Below are positions 7,744-15,649 of a stretch of 40,783 bases of DNA, one piece after another. The stretch is from Desulfobacula sp. GTDB taxonomy: Bacteria; Desulfobacterota; Desulfobacteria; Desulfobacterales; Desulfobacteraceae. The notes below the pieces were generated by a model. The model did no database searches and was not told the DNA's origin. It saw only the letters and a list, made by a program, of their open reading frames with translations. Numbering within the stretch: position 1 is the first letter of the stretch; each line of letters starts with the position of its first letter. The stretch is from positions 1 to 40,783 of the forward strand of contig NZ_JAUWQB010000027.1 of assembly GCF_030611305.1 (NCBI RefSeq), given 5' to 3'. The translations under genes and the position numbers were made by a program.

Positions 7744-8739
7744 TTACATATTCGCTTTGATGAAATCCACAACCGCTTTCCCATCAATACCTTTTGCATT
7801 CGCTTTCTTGATATACCCATCAATTACCGGAGCAACAGCAGCTTCCCATTTTTTGGATTCTGCATCAGAAAGGCTAATTACTTTTCCGCCTTTAGATTTA
7901 AAGAACTCAAGACCCAATTTGTCTGCTTCGTCCCAGGCTTCGCCGTGTTTGGCAGACCATTCTGCGTTTATATCTTTGATTGCCTTTTGCGTAGCAGGAG
8001 ACAATTTATTCCATTTGTCTTTGTTCATAAATACGGCAAATGTGGTGGTATAGGCAGTTGAATAATTTTCTGTCAGATAATGAACAACTTCGCCTAATTT
8101 CCACCCCTTGTTGGATTCAAGGGGATGGAGGGAGCCATCGACAACACCTTTTTGAAGCATCTGGTAGCATTCTCGCATGGATTTACCAACAGGAGATGCA
8201 CCAAGGGCAGCGGCGACAAGACCGCTGGTTCCGGTACTTCTGAGTTTAAGACCCTTCAGGCCCGCCATGGTAGAGACGGCTTTGTCGCGGGTATGGATAA
8301 GCCCTGGGCCATGACCATGGAGAAACATGATCTTTGAATCATTAAATTCCTCGGGTTGAAATTTATTTAAGACAGCATTGGCAACGGCAGTTGCCTGTAC
8401 GCCGTTTTTATAACCCAGGGGAAGGTCAATGGCGGATGCCACAGTAAAACGACCCCTTGAATAGGCAAGAACAGTCATGCCGATGTCTGCAATACCCTTA
8501 ACAACACCATCATAAGTTTGTGGGGCTTTTGTAAGGGTTCCTGCAGGAAAATATTTAATAACGACTTCACCATTGGTTCTTTTTTCTACTTCATCACACC
8601 AGCTTTGTGCAAGTATGCTTTGAATATGTGTGGGGGGGAAAAAATTAGCATAGGTAAGTTGGGTTTTAGCTGTTGCATTGAAAGCAAAAATTGTACTAAA
8701 ACAAAAAATTAAAAAACTCAGAAACGTAATTCTCTTCAT
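7744..8739 (-). CDS. dctP: TRAP transporter solute-binding protein (DctP family)
   Basis: A 331-residue periplasmic receptor. The signal peptide (MKRITFLSFLIFCFSTIFAFNATA) is followed by mature LTYANFFPPTHIQSILAQSWCDEVEKRT, a classic DctP N-terminus. Further landmarks are VVIKYFPAGTL, the carboxylate-pocket region GLKGLKLRSTGTSGLVAAALGASPV with its conserved arginine, and the helix YQMLQKGVVDGSLHPLES. The start has an AGGAGGTCAACAAA ribosome site. It is the first gene of the importer, transcribed from the sigma-70 promoter at 8906-8935. The family binds organic acids including aromatic acids; the ligand here is not known. The gene faces away from the aromatic-degradation operon. Confidence 0.93.
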   Translation of the reverse strand: MKRITFLSFLIFCFSTIFAFNATAKTQLTYANFFPPTHIQSILAQSWCDEVEKRTNGEVVIKYFPAGTLTKAPQTYDGVVKGIADIGMTVLAYSRGRFTVASAIDLPLGYKNGVQATAVANAVLNKFQPEEFNDSKIMFLHGHGPGLIHTRDKAVSTMAGLKGLKLRSTGTSGLVAAALGASPVGKSMRECYQMLQKGVVDGSLHPLESNKGWKLGEVVHYLTENYSTAYTTTFAVFMNKDKWNKLSPATQKAIKDINAEWSAKHGEAWDEADKLGLEFFKSKGGKVISLSDAESKKWEAAVAPVIDGYIKKANAKGIDGKAVVDFIKANM

Positions 8740-8905
8740 TTTGTTGACCTCCTAAAAAAAAGTTTATAATGGAGCCAAAAACTACCTTGGGATTCTATAA
8801 TTTAAACCATGCCGCCATGTATTTTGCCCAGGGGGATTTCACCTCCTTTCATTGCAATATTATTAATAGTATTACAATGTAACTATAAATCAGCTATGTT
8901 AAGTA

Positions 8906-8935
8906 ACTATATTTAAAATAAAGAAACCATGTCAA
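8906..8935 (-). promoter_or_regulatory. Sigma-70 promoter of the dctP-dctQ-dctM operon, with repeated TATAGTTAC
   Basis: On the minus strand TTGACA (8935-8930) is followed after 18 nt by TATAGT (8911-8906). The 9-mer TATAGTTAC occurs at 8903-8911 and again at 8879-8887 as direct repeats 24 bp apart, covering the -10 region and the expected transcription start, where a repressor could act. Confidence 0.65.
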
Positions 8936-8976
8936 GAAAAAAAGTTCGTTTTGGAAAATAAAAAGGAAGCCTATGT

Positions 8977-9166
8977 GGTTGATATATCAACCATCCCCTT
9001 AATGCGAGGGGCTCACGGTATTTGGGCGGCTCAAATTTAATAAGACACACGGCTATAGTACGATTATTTGCTATCCATGTTGGAAAAATCCCAAATCAGC
9101 TGTATTTCAACAGGCATTGGCGTTTTTAATCAAAAGAATGTGTTTGTAGGAAGTTGATATATCAAC
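8977..9166. promoter_or_regulatory. Two copies of the palindrome GTTGATATATCAAC
   Basis: GGTTGATATATCAACC at 8977-8992 and GTTGATATATCAACC at 9153-9167 are perfect palindromes of 16 and 14 bp, about 175 bp apart. I saw no other copy in the window. They lie between the divergent promoters, so a dimeric repressor or activator controlling both operons is a natural reading. The regulator that binds them is not identified. Confidence 0.6.
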
Positions 9167-9286
9167 CAATATAAAATATTATTTTAAGTTAAGTGACTTG
9201 ATTTTCTCCTCTTTTCAAAATAAGCAGTGTTTCTCCCTTATTTGTTTAGATGACAATCGGCACTAAAAAAAATTAAAAATAAATTC

Positions 9287-9315
9287 TTGACGTGTAGCTG
9301 TAATGTATCTATAAA
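9287..9315 (+). promoter_or_regulatory. Sigma-70 promoter of the DUF2080-had-SDR-oah operon
   Basis: TTGACG (9287-9292), a 17-nt spacer and TATAAA (9310-9315) make a near-consensus promoter 67 nt before the first ATG. The spacer holds TAGCTGTAATGTA (9295-9307), and a related TAGCTGCTTTGTA recurs at 9352-9364, suggesting operator sites. Confidence 0.75.
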
Positions 9316-9381
9316 ATATCTAAGTAATAGCTAAAATATACTATTGTTGTATAGCTGCTTTGTAAACAGGAGTTTAACATC

Positions 9382-9552
9382 ATGGCGATTGATGATGAAA
9401 AAAGTGAAGAAAGTTACTCTCGCAGCAAGGTGAAATTTGAAATTTATGGTGAAGAAATTATCGAAAAAACTGTTAATTCAAGCGGTAACAGTGGAAGGGT
9501 TTATCTGCCGCCTGAATGGATCGGCATAAAAGTTAAAGTGGTGAAATGTTAA
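9382..9552 (+). CDS. Small DUF2080-like protein (AbrB-like putative DNA-binding protein)
   Basis: A 56-residue protein with start ATG at 9382 and AGGAG at 9368-9372. After an acidic N-terminus it reads KVKFEIYGEEIIEKTV, then SSGNSGRVYLPPEWIG, then KVKVVKC. This matches the pattern I know for DUF2080 (often labelled transposase- or transposon-associated), with the core GNSGRVYLP-EWIGKKVKV. The GNSG-hyd-LP stretch also resembles the AbrB/SpoVT swapped-hairpin fold. No transposase is adjacent. It is the first gene of the aromatic operon, 28 nt before had, so a role as a small transcriptional regulator of the cluster is inferred, not shown. Confidence 0.8.
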   Translation: MAIDDEKSEESYSRSKVKFEIYGEEIIEKTVNSSGNSGRVYLPPEWIGIKVKVVKC

Positions 9553-9580
9553 TATAATTTAATATAATAAGGAGTATAAG

Positions 9581-10693
9581 ATGGCAAATGTACCAGATAA
9601 AATTCAGACCTGGCAAATGGTAACCCCATTTAGAAAAGACAGGGAAACCGGTGAGGCCACCCCTGGGAAACTTGAAAAAAAACAGATTGATGTTCCTGAA
9701 CTTAACCCCGGAGAGGTCTTGGTTGAAGTAGCCGGTTGTGGTGTCTGCCACACGGATCTTGGGTATTTTTATTATGGTGTTCCCACTGTGAATAAACCCC
9801 CTTTAACATTGGGCCATGAAATTTCCGGGATCGTTGTGGCAGCAGCTAGTGATGTGGAAGCCTGGAATGGAAAAGAAGTTATTATCCCGGCGGTCATGCC
9901 CTGCAGAAAATGCTATCTTTGCAAGACAGGCAGGGGAAACAGATGTCTTGCTCAGAAGATGCCGGGCAACAGCATGGGGATTTACGGTGGATTCTCAAGT
10001 CATATTCCTGTTCCTGCCATTGATCTTTGCGAAGTGAAAAACCGCGGAGGCATCTCTCTTGAAAAACTGGCAGTTGTGGCAGATGCTGCAACAACTCCTT
10101 TTCAGGCGGCTAAAAGAGCTGATGTTCAGGTGGGTGACAATGCTATTGTTATTGGTGTCGGCGGTGTGGGACAATACATGGTTCAGGTCCTTAAAGCTCT
10201 GGGTGCGGCAAATGTTGTTGCCATTGATATTAACCAGGAGCGCCTTGATGTCATGTTGAAAAATGGTGCGGATTTTGTTGTTAATTCAATGGGCAAAACC
10301 CCAAGAGAGATCTCCGGGGAGATGAAAGCCTATCGCAAGGAAAATGGACTTGCTTCTACTGGATGGAAAATTTTTGAAGTTTCCGGCAGCAAACCCGGCC
10401 AGGAACTTGGACTTGCTCTTTTAAGCTTTACAGGCAAAATGGTTGTTGTGGGTTTCGGTCCCCACAAGGTTGAATATTCCATTTCAAGACTCATGGCATT
10501 TGATGCAGAACTCATTGGTTCCTGGGGATGCCTGCCGGAATACTATCCTTCTGTGCTGAGCATGATTACCAGCGGGAAAATCAATTTTGAAGAATTTGTA
10601 CAGACAAGGCCCATGAGCACCATTGTTGAAAGCTTTGATGAAGCCCATAAAAAATCACCTGATCAGAGGATTGTACTTGTACCTGATTTTTAA
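9581..10693 (+). CDS. had: 6-hydroxycyclohex-1-ene-1-carbonyl-CoA dehydrogenase
   Basis: A 370-residue zinc-type alcohol dehydrogenase (called Had in Thauera, BamQ in Geobacter). It oxidises the alcohol formed by hydration of cyclohexa-1,5-diene-1-carbonyl-CoA to the 6-oxo compound, with NAD+. Visible are the catalytic-zinc region AGCGVCHTDLGYFYYGV (Cys53), GHEISG, the structural-zinc cluster CRKCYLCKTGRGNRC, and the Rossmann motif VIGVGGVGQYMVQ. The ribosome site is AAGGAG (AATAAGGAGTATAAG before the ATG). Length agrees with the family (about 368). The next steps of the same pathway are encoded downstream, with oah separated only by an SDR gene. Confidence 0.94.
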   Translation: MANVPDKIQTWQMVTPFRKDRETGEATPGKLEKKQIDVPELNPGEVLVEVAGCGVCHTDLGYFYYGVPTVNKPPLTLGHEISGIVVAAASDVEAWNGKEVIIPAVMPCRKCYLCKTGRGNRCLAQKMPGNSMGIYGGFSSHIPVPAIDLCEVKNRGGISLEKLAVVADAATTPFQAAKRADVQVGDNAIVIGVGGVGQYMVQVLKALGAANVVAIDINQERLDVMLKNGADFVVNSMGKTPREISGEMKAYRKENGLASTGWKIFEVSGSKPGQELGLALLSFTGKMVVVGFGPHKVEYSISRLMAFDAELIGSWGCLPEYYPSVLSMITSGKINFEEFVQTRPMSTIVESFDEAHKKSPDQRIVLVPDF

Positions 10694-10714
10694 TAATTTT
10701 AAAGGATGATAAAG

Positions 10715-11464
10715 ATGAAATTAGAAGGACGAAAAGCCATCGTTACCGGTGGAAGCCGCGGAATCGGAAGAGCCATTGCCCTGATGTATGCAAAAGAAGG
10801 GGCAGATATCCTGGTAAACTACCATTCCAATGATGCTGCTGCAAAAGAGACTGTGGCTGAAATTGAAAAACTTGGGCGTAAAGGTGTTGCAGTTGCAGCA
10901 GACGTTGCCTCCTATAAAAGCGCACAGGATATGGTTGAAGAATGCGTAAAACAGCTGGGCGGTGTTGATATTGTTGTCAATAATGCCGGGGTTTCCAAAC
11001 CCTCCATGCTGCTTAAAATGAAGGAAGAAGACTGGGATGCCATTATTGATATCCATTTAAAAGCAGCCTTTAATACCACCCAGGCAGCAGGCCGCCACAT
11101 GAAAGAACAAAAATACGGCAAAATTATTAACGTGATCTCAACCGCCGGTATTTTCGGAACCGTCGGCCAGATCAACTATGCATCTGCAAAAGCCGGGATC
11201 ATAGGATTTACAAAATCAGCCTCCCGGGAACTTGGCAGATATGGTATCAATGTAAACGTCATTTGTCCCGGTATTACAAAGACTGAAATGACGGGCAAAC
11301 TACAGACTGATGAGAAATTAAGAAAAATCTATGAAGGCAGAATTCAGCTGGGCAGATTTGCAGAGCCCGAAGAGATTGCCCCGGCCTTTGTATTTCTTGC
11401 TTCTGATGATGCAAGTTATATCACAGGTCAGGTACTGGGTGTTGACGGCGGATATATAGGATAG
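10715..11464 (+). CDS. SDR-family 3-hydroxyacyl-CoA / 3-oxoacyl-ACP reductase-like dehydrogenase
   Basis: A 249-residue classical short-chain dehydrogenase. It has the cofactor motif TGGSRGIGRA, the NNAG motif, catalytic Ser in NVISTAG, the YASAK active-site Tyr/Lys, the PG motif (CPGITKTEM) and the C-terminal ITGQVLGVDGGY. I prefer the second ATG (10715), because AAAGG sits 10 nt before it but directly abuts the ATG at 10706. Annotation by similarity would be FabG. Its place between had and oah suggests oxidation of a pathway intermediate, for example 3-hydroxypimelyl-CoA formed after ring opening; that is inferred. It begins 21 nt after had. Confidence 0.88.
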   Translation: MKLEGRKAIVTGGSRGIGRAIALMYAKEGADILVNYHSNDAAAKETVAEIEKLGRKGVAVAADVASYKSAQDMVEECVKQLGGVDIVVNNAGVSKPSMLLKMKEEDWDAIIDIHLKAAFNTTQAAGRHMKEQKYGKIINVISTAGIFGTVGQINYASAKAGIIGFTKSASRELGRYGINVNVICPGITKTEMTGKLQTDEKLRKIYEGRIQLGRFAEPEEIAPAFVFLASDDASYITGQVLGVDGGYIG

Positions 11465-11483
11465 TACCCGAATGAAAACCGCT

Positions 11484-11511
11484 AATTTTTCCGATTACTG
11501 CGTTGGGCTCA
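11484..11511 (+). repeat. Dispersed 28-bp repeat, copy 1
   Basis: The 28 bases here are the exact reverse complement of 16826-16853. Similarity extends to a nearby GAAAACCG on the left. It lies in the 176-bp gap between the SDR gene and oah. It could be the core of a short intergenic repeat family of this genome. Confidence 0.8.
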
Positions 11512-11640
11512 AATTTTAATCCTCAAAATACTTAATATATTCCTCCGGTTAAAATTATCGCCCGTCTTGTACTCACAAAAATTTTCAGGTTTTCCGTCAG
11601 GCACTTAAGATAAATAAAAATATTATATAAGGAGCTAAAT

Positions 11641-12777
11641 ATGGCTTTAGAGTGGATGCCAAGAGAAAACGAGATTAAGGATCATGCTTTGCACAGAAAT
11701 CCCCATTGGGGAACAGAAGCACCATGCGTAATATATGAGAAAAGACCATTAACAGATCCAAAGGGAAATGTTACAGAAAAATTGTTTGTTGCATGGATTA
11801 CCTTGAATAACCCAAGACAGTTTAATTCTTATACCACAGACATGGTAAAGGGTGTAATTGCAGGATTTGAAAATGCTTCTCTTGACAGAAGTGTTGTTGC
11901 CGTAGTTTTTACCGGCACAGGCCCCTATGCATTCTGCACGGGTGGAAACACAAAGGAATATTCGGAATTTTATTCAAAAAGATGTGATGAATACGGCCAG
12001 TACATGGAGCTGTTCAACCACATGGTTGATTCTATCCTTGCCTGCAAAAAACCCGTTGTCTGCCGGGTTAACGGCATGAGGGTTGCCGGTGGCCAGGAAA
12101 TCGGCCTGGCATGTGATATCGCAATATCTTCTGATCTTGCTATTTTTGGTCAGGCAGGCCCAAGGCATGGCTCCGCACCTGCCGGTGGATCTTCGGATTT
12201 TCTTCCCTGGTTCCTGACGGCAGAAGATGCCATGTGGAACTGCGTATCCTGTGAGATGTGGTCTTCTTACAAAATGAAAGCAAAAGGGATGCTCTCCAAG
12301 GTTGTCCCGGTTCTGAAAATTGATGGAGAATGGGTGAGAAACCCAACCATTATTACGGATAAATATATTGATGACGGTGAGATCGTTTACGGCGAATACA
12401 AATCAGGACAGGACTTCAAAGATGGCCGGGCAATTCTTAAACAGCATCAGGCCACTGCTGATTTTGAACTTCTTGACAAAGAAGTCAATAATGTTATCTG
12501 GAAGTTTGCCAACCTGTTCCCTGGCTGTCTGATTAAATCCATTGACGGTATCCGTCAGAAAAAGAAATTCTTCTGGGATACCATGAAGAATGATCACAGA
12601 CACTGGCTTGCTGCAAATATGTCCGGGGAAGCATTCCTCGGATTTGGCGCATTTAATACCAAGAAAATTACAGGTCAGGATACAATCGACTTCATTAAAT
12701 TCCGCCAGAACGTTGCTGATTCCAAGATGTGGAGTGATGAAATGTTTGCTGAAGTTATGGGTAAACCCCAAGAATAG
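11641..12777 (+). CDS. oah: 6-oxocyclohex-1-ene-1-carbonyl-CoA hydrolase (ring opening)
   Basis: A 378-residue crotonase-superfamily enzyme (Oah in Thauera, BamA in Geobacter). It adds water twice to 6-oxocyclohex-1-ene-1-carbonyl-CoA and cleaves the ring to 3-hydroxypimelyl-CoA. Its gene is widely used as a marker of anaerobic aromatic degraders. Visible are the characteristic N-terminus LEWMPRENEIKDHALHRNPHWGTEAPCVIYEKRP, the first oxyanion-hole region TGTGPYAFCTGGNTKEYSE, and the second RVNGMRVAGGQEIGLACDIAISSDLAIFGQAGPRHGSAPAGGSSDF. Length equals the family (about 377). The start ATG follows AAGGAG with 6 nt spacing. A terminator follows at 12812-12860. Confidence 0.96.
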   Translation: MALEWMPRENEIKDHALHRNPHWGTEAPCVIYEKRPLTDPKGNVTEKLFVAWITLNNPRQFNSYTTDMVKGVIAGFENASLDRSVVAVVFTGTGPYAFCTGGNTKEYSEFYSKRCDEYGQYMELFNHMVDSILACKKPVVCRVNGMRVAGGQEIGLACDIAISSDLAIFGQAGPRHGSAPAGGSSDFLPWFLTAEDAMWNCVSCEMWSSYKMKAKGMLSKVVPVLKIDGEWVRNPTIITDKYIDDGEIVYGEYKSGQDFKDGRAILKQHQATADFELLDKEVNNVIWKFANLFPGCLIKSIDGIRQKKKFFWDTMKNDHRHWLAANMSGEAFLGFGAFNTKKITGQDTIDFIKFRQNVADSKMWSDEMFAEVMGKPQE

Positions 12778-12811
12778 AAATACTATCAGAAATAATTGAT
12801 AAATAAGTTAC

Positions 12812-12860
12812 ATAATTTATGGTTCAAGGTCTGTATCAGACTTTGGACCATAAATTATTT
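12812..12860 (+). terminator. Rho-independent terminator after oah
   Basis: A 22-nt arm (12812-12833) pairs with 12837-12858 through a 3-nt loop, with two mismatches or G-U positions, followed by TT. The AT-rich base of the stem supplies A and T runs on both sides. It separates the had-oah unit from the bamB promoter. Confidence 0.75.
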
Positions 12861-12918
12861 TAGGGTGGTAATAAAATGGAAAGAGCAATGCTCTGGTTTA
12901 TAAGGCCCATTTTTCCTC

Positions 12919-12948
12919 TTGACACATAGTTATTATGTAGCTTATATA
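12919..12948 (+). promoter_or_regulatory. Sigma-70 promoter of the bamB-I operon
   Basis: TTGACA (12919-12924) is followed after 17-18 nt by TTATAT/TATATA (12942-12948). The spacer contains ATAGTTATTATGTAGCT (12926-12942). This resembles ATAGTTACTTAACATAGCT at the dctP promoter (8892-8910, minus strand) and TAGCTGTAATGTATCTATA at the had promoter. A leader of about 100 nt follows before bamB. Confidence 0.7.
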
Positions 12949-13057
12949 TAATCACATTGTACCGGACGGCGCAGGTAATTTTTTTATCGCCAAGAGTGAT
13001 TTTGTATTCGGTATTAAAAGAATACCATGGATTCAGGTAATATAGAAGGGGAAAAAA

Positions 13058-15082
13058 ATGAGGTATGCAGAGACAGGGTTTAATTTAGAAGTAGACCTAA
13101 CCCGGGGAAACATTGAGAAAGTCGCAACCGATCCAAGAGATACCGAGCTTTATCTGGGGGGTCTAGGTACCAACGCCAAGATATTATGGGACAGGGTTGG
13201 ACCTGAAGTTGAAGCCTTTTCTCCTGATAATTTACTCATATTCGGGGCCGGTCTTTTATGCGGCACACCTGCAACCGGTTGTAATCGTACCATTGTTACC
13301 ACTATTTCTCCTCAGACCAAGTTAATGGTATTTTCAATGATGGGGGGGTTTTGGGCACCGGAATTAAAGTATGCTGGCTATGACAAAGTGATCCTTCGCG
13401 GCAAGTCCCCTGACCTGGTTTATTTATATATAAATAACGACAAGGTCGAAATACGGGATGCCTCTCATTTGAGCGGTAAAGGAGCCATTGAAACTGGTGA
13501 AATTCTTAAGAAGGAGTTGAATGAGTCCAAAGCCCAGGTGGCTGCTATTGGCATGGCCGGTGAAAACAGGGTTTATTATGCTTCCATTGAGCAGGGCAGA
13601 TCCAGTGCCAGCCGAGGCGGAATAGGTGCTGTTATGGGAGACAAAGGGGTAAAGGCCATTGTAGTCCGCGGAACAAAAGATATTAATGTTGCTGACCCTG
13701 AAAAATATATAGAACTTTGCAATGAAGTACTGGAATATATAAAATTTAGAGAAGAAAATCCAATCCCAGGGGTTATGGCCATTTTGTCCAGACTCGGGTC
13801 ACCCCAGGAGATGGCTGTGCATGATGAAAAATGGCACACTGAAAATTTTTCATGGGGAAATTCTCGTACCCGTAGAAAAGATTTTTGGACAGAGGAGGTT
13901 GCAACGGAGTGGAAAGAGACGCTGGAAAGCGCCCGTACACGGCTGATTTCCTGCTATAATTGCCCCATGAAATGCGGCGCAACACTTTCTTTGCCTGGAC
14001 TACCCACATACATGATGAAATGCTTTACAAAACTTACCTATACAATGGGAGCTTTTTCAAATCTGGAATTTGGTTTAAGAATTGCTCAGAAAGCAACGGA
14101 ATATGGCTTGGATGGGTACTCAACTCCCCAGGTTATGGCCTTTGCTCTTGAGCTTTTAGAAGATGGGATTTTGACAGATAAAGATTTCCCTGAAATGCCG
14201 GCTGATACTGAAGGCAGATTTTATTATCTGTTGGACAAGATTGTTCGACGGGAAGGAATAGGGGATACTCTGGCAAATGGTACCCATTGGGCAGCTAAAG
14301 AGATAGGTAACGGTGCCGAGGAATACGCCCATAATAATATTAAGAAGGTTGAGCAGTTGCCTCTTAAATTGTTTATGATGAATCCCATTTATTATCTGAT
14401 GTATTGTACCGGCGAGAAAATGAATATTACACAGATTGAAGGACAATTTCCCCAGGCGCCTTTCCCAAAAAGAGAGCATAGAGAAAAGTTTGTAAAGGAC
14501 TGGTTCCAGGTGCCGGATGAAAAATTCAAACAATATTTTCTGGACTGGGAAATGAGGGGCGAAGAAAACGTAACGCCTTTCTATCCAACTGTTGAAATGA
14601 CTTGTGAGATTGTTGACTGGCAGGAAAAAATGCATTACATTGATGATGCTCTCGGTATGTGTGCCGGTCTTTCTTCATTTCATCTTAAACCTCCCTATCA
14701 TATGCACAATTTTCCAAAATTTATCACCGCAGGTGCCGGGTTAGAAATGGATCAGGACAAACTGACTAAAGCAGCCAAGAGGTATCGAACCTTAGTTAGA
14801 GCCAACAATATAAGAAGAGGCATGAGAAGAAAAGATGAAGTACCACCAGCTGATCATTGGAAGAAAAGATTTCCCGAGCTTGAAAAGGAACTCTTAGATA
14901 CGTATTACCAATATAAAGGGTGGAACAATGATGGTATTCCGACTAAAGAGTCCTTACATGAACTGGGTTTGGATTACGTGGCCGAAGACTTTGTAAAGAG
15001 AGGGATCTTAACGGACGGCGAAGATTCGCCTTTCGAAGATACTTCTTCCGAAGAGGCAATGGCTGAAAAAGAGAAAAAATAG
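13058..15082 (+). CDS. bamB: Class II benzoyl-CoA reductase, tungsten active-site subunit BamB
   Basis: A 674-residue member of the aldehyde:ferredoxin oxidoreductase family. In class II reductases BamB holds a tungsten-bis-pterin cofactor and a [4Fe-4S] cluster and reduces benzoyl-CoA to cyclohexa-1,5-diene-1-carbonyl-CoA without ATP hydrolysis. Visible are the family N-terminus LEVDLTRGNIEKV and YLGGLGTNAKILWD, the pterin-site loop ASRGGIGAVMGDKGVKAIVV, and the cluster cysteines C-X2-C-X3-C at 299, 302 and 306 (CYNCPMKCG). The C-terminal region carries the paired phrases DDALGMCAGLSS and FITAGAGLEM. A charged tail (about 15 residues, ending MAEKEKK) is probably dispensable. An AAGGGG ribosome site precedes the ATG. 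It is 17 nt from bamC. Confidence 0.95.
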   Translation: MRYAETGFNLEVDLTRGNIEKVATDPRDTELYLGGLGTNAKILWDRVGPEVEAFSPDNLLIFGAGLLCGTPATGCNRTIVTTISPQTKLMVFSMMGGFWAPELKYAGYDKVILRGKSPDLVYLYINNDKVEIRDASHLSGKGAIETGEILKKELNESKAQVAAIGMAGENRVYYASIEQGRSSASRGGIGAVMGDKGVKAIVVRGTKDINVADPEKYIELCNEVLEYIKFREENPIPGVMAILSRLGSPQEMAVHDEKWHTENFSWGNSRTRRKDFWTEEVATEWKETLESARTRLISCYNCPMKCGATLSLPGLPTYMMKCFTKLTYTMGAFSNLEFGLRIAQKATEYGLDGYSTPQVMAFALELLEDGILTDKDFPEMPADTEGRFYYLLDKIVRREGIGDTLANGTHWAAKEIGNGAEEYAHNNIKKVEQLPLKLFMMNPIYYLMYCTGEKMNITQIEGQFPQAPFPKREHREKFVKDWFQVPDEKFKQYFLDWEMRGEENVTPFYPTVEMTCEIVDWQEKMHYIDDALGMCAGLSSFHLKPPYHMHNFPKFITAGAGLEMDQDKLTKAAKRYRTLVRANNIRRGMRRKDEVPPADHWKKRFPELEKELLDTYYQYKGWNNDGIPTKESLHELGLDYVAEDFVKRGILTDGEDSPFEDTSSEEAMAEKEKK

Positions 15083-15099
15083 AGTGGAGGGCGTGAATC

Positions 15100-15645
15100 T
15101 TGACTGTTGATAAAATTGATGAAAAAAAGAAAATAATTAAGACAATAAAAATTGATGTTGATAAATGCAATGGCTGCCGGGCATGTGAAGTCATCTGCTC
15201 CGCCTTTCACGCTGCTCCCAAATACAGCAGCAATAATCCGGCAAGATCCCGTATCCGAATCATTCGTGATCCCTTAAGAGATATTTATGTTCCTGTCTAT
15301 GCAGGAGAATATACTGTTGCGGAATGTGCCGGCAGAGACAAATACACCATTGACGGGAAGGAATACGACGAGTGTTCTTTTTGCAGGGCTTCCTGCCCAT
15401 CCAGGGACGAGTTCAAAGAGCCTGATTCAGGCTTGCCCTTAAAATGCGATATGTGTGAAGGTGAAGAAGAGCCTTTGTGTGTTAAGTGGTGCCTGCATGA
15501 TGCGTTGATTCTGGAAGAAAGAGAAGAGGAAATGGAAGAAGAGGTGGAGCAGGAAGATCTGGAGATCGGGTTGGAATCATTGGCAGACAAATATGGTATG
15601 GACAAGATAATGGATGCCGTTGTCCGAATGAATGAAAAGGACTAA
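15100..15645 (+). CDS. bamC: Class II benzoyl-CoA reductase, electron-transfer ferredoxin subunit BamC
   Basis: A 181-residue polyferredoxin that carries three [4Fe-4S] clusters in the BamBC complex. Cysteine groups are C23-X2-C26-X2-C29-X3-C33 (KCNGCRACEVIC), then DECSFCRASCPS, then KCDMCEGEEEPLCVKWC. The C-terminus is strongly acidic (EEREEEMEEEVEQEDLEIG). It starts at TTG (15100) behind GGAGG, with 9 nt spacing, and no better ATG is available. It passes electrons from BamDEF toward the tungsten site of BamB. It overlaps or abuts bamD. Confidence 0.92.
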   Translation: MTVDKIDEKKKIIKTIKIDVDKCNGCRACEVICSAFHAAPKYSSNNPARSRIRIIRDPLRDIYVPVYAGEYTVAECAGRDKYTIDGKEYDECSFCRASCPSRDEFKEPDSGLPLKCDMCEGEEEPLCVKWCLHDALILEEREEEMEEEVEQEDLEIGLESLADKYGMDKIMDAVVRMNEKD

Positions 15646-15649
15646 ATCA

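Larger units (their letters stand above)
8740..9381. other. Divergent regulatory region between the TRAP and aromatic operons
   Basis: A 640-bp AT-rich stretch without a convincing gene. It carries a minus-strand promoter (8906-8935), a near-palindrome (8851-8878, 12-nt arms with two mismatches), two copies of a perfect palindrome (8977-8992 and 9153-9166) and a plus-strand promoter (9287-9315). The middle part (about 9000-9150) shows no recognised motif; short open frames there look like chance or a very decayed gene. Confidence 0.7.

Noticed and set aside
12877-12930. 17-codon open frame upstream of bamB
   Set aside because: Overlaps the -35 element of the bamB promoter and has no family match; most likely chance.
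14156-14635. 159-aa open frame on the minus strand
   Set aside because: Antisense to bamB; composition and lack of motifs indicate a shadow frame.
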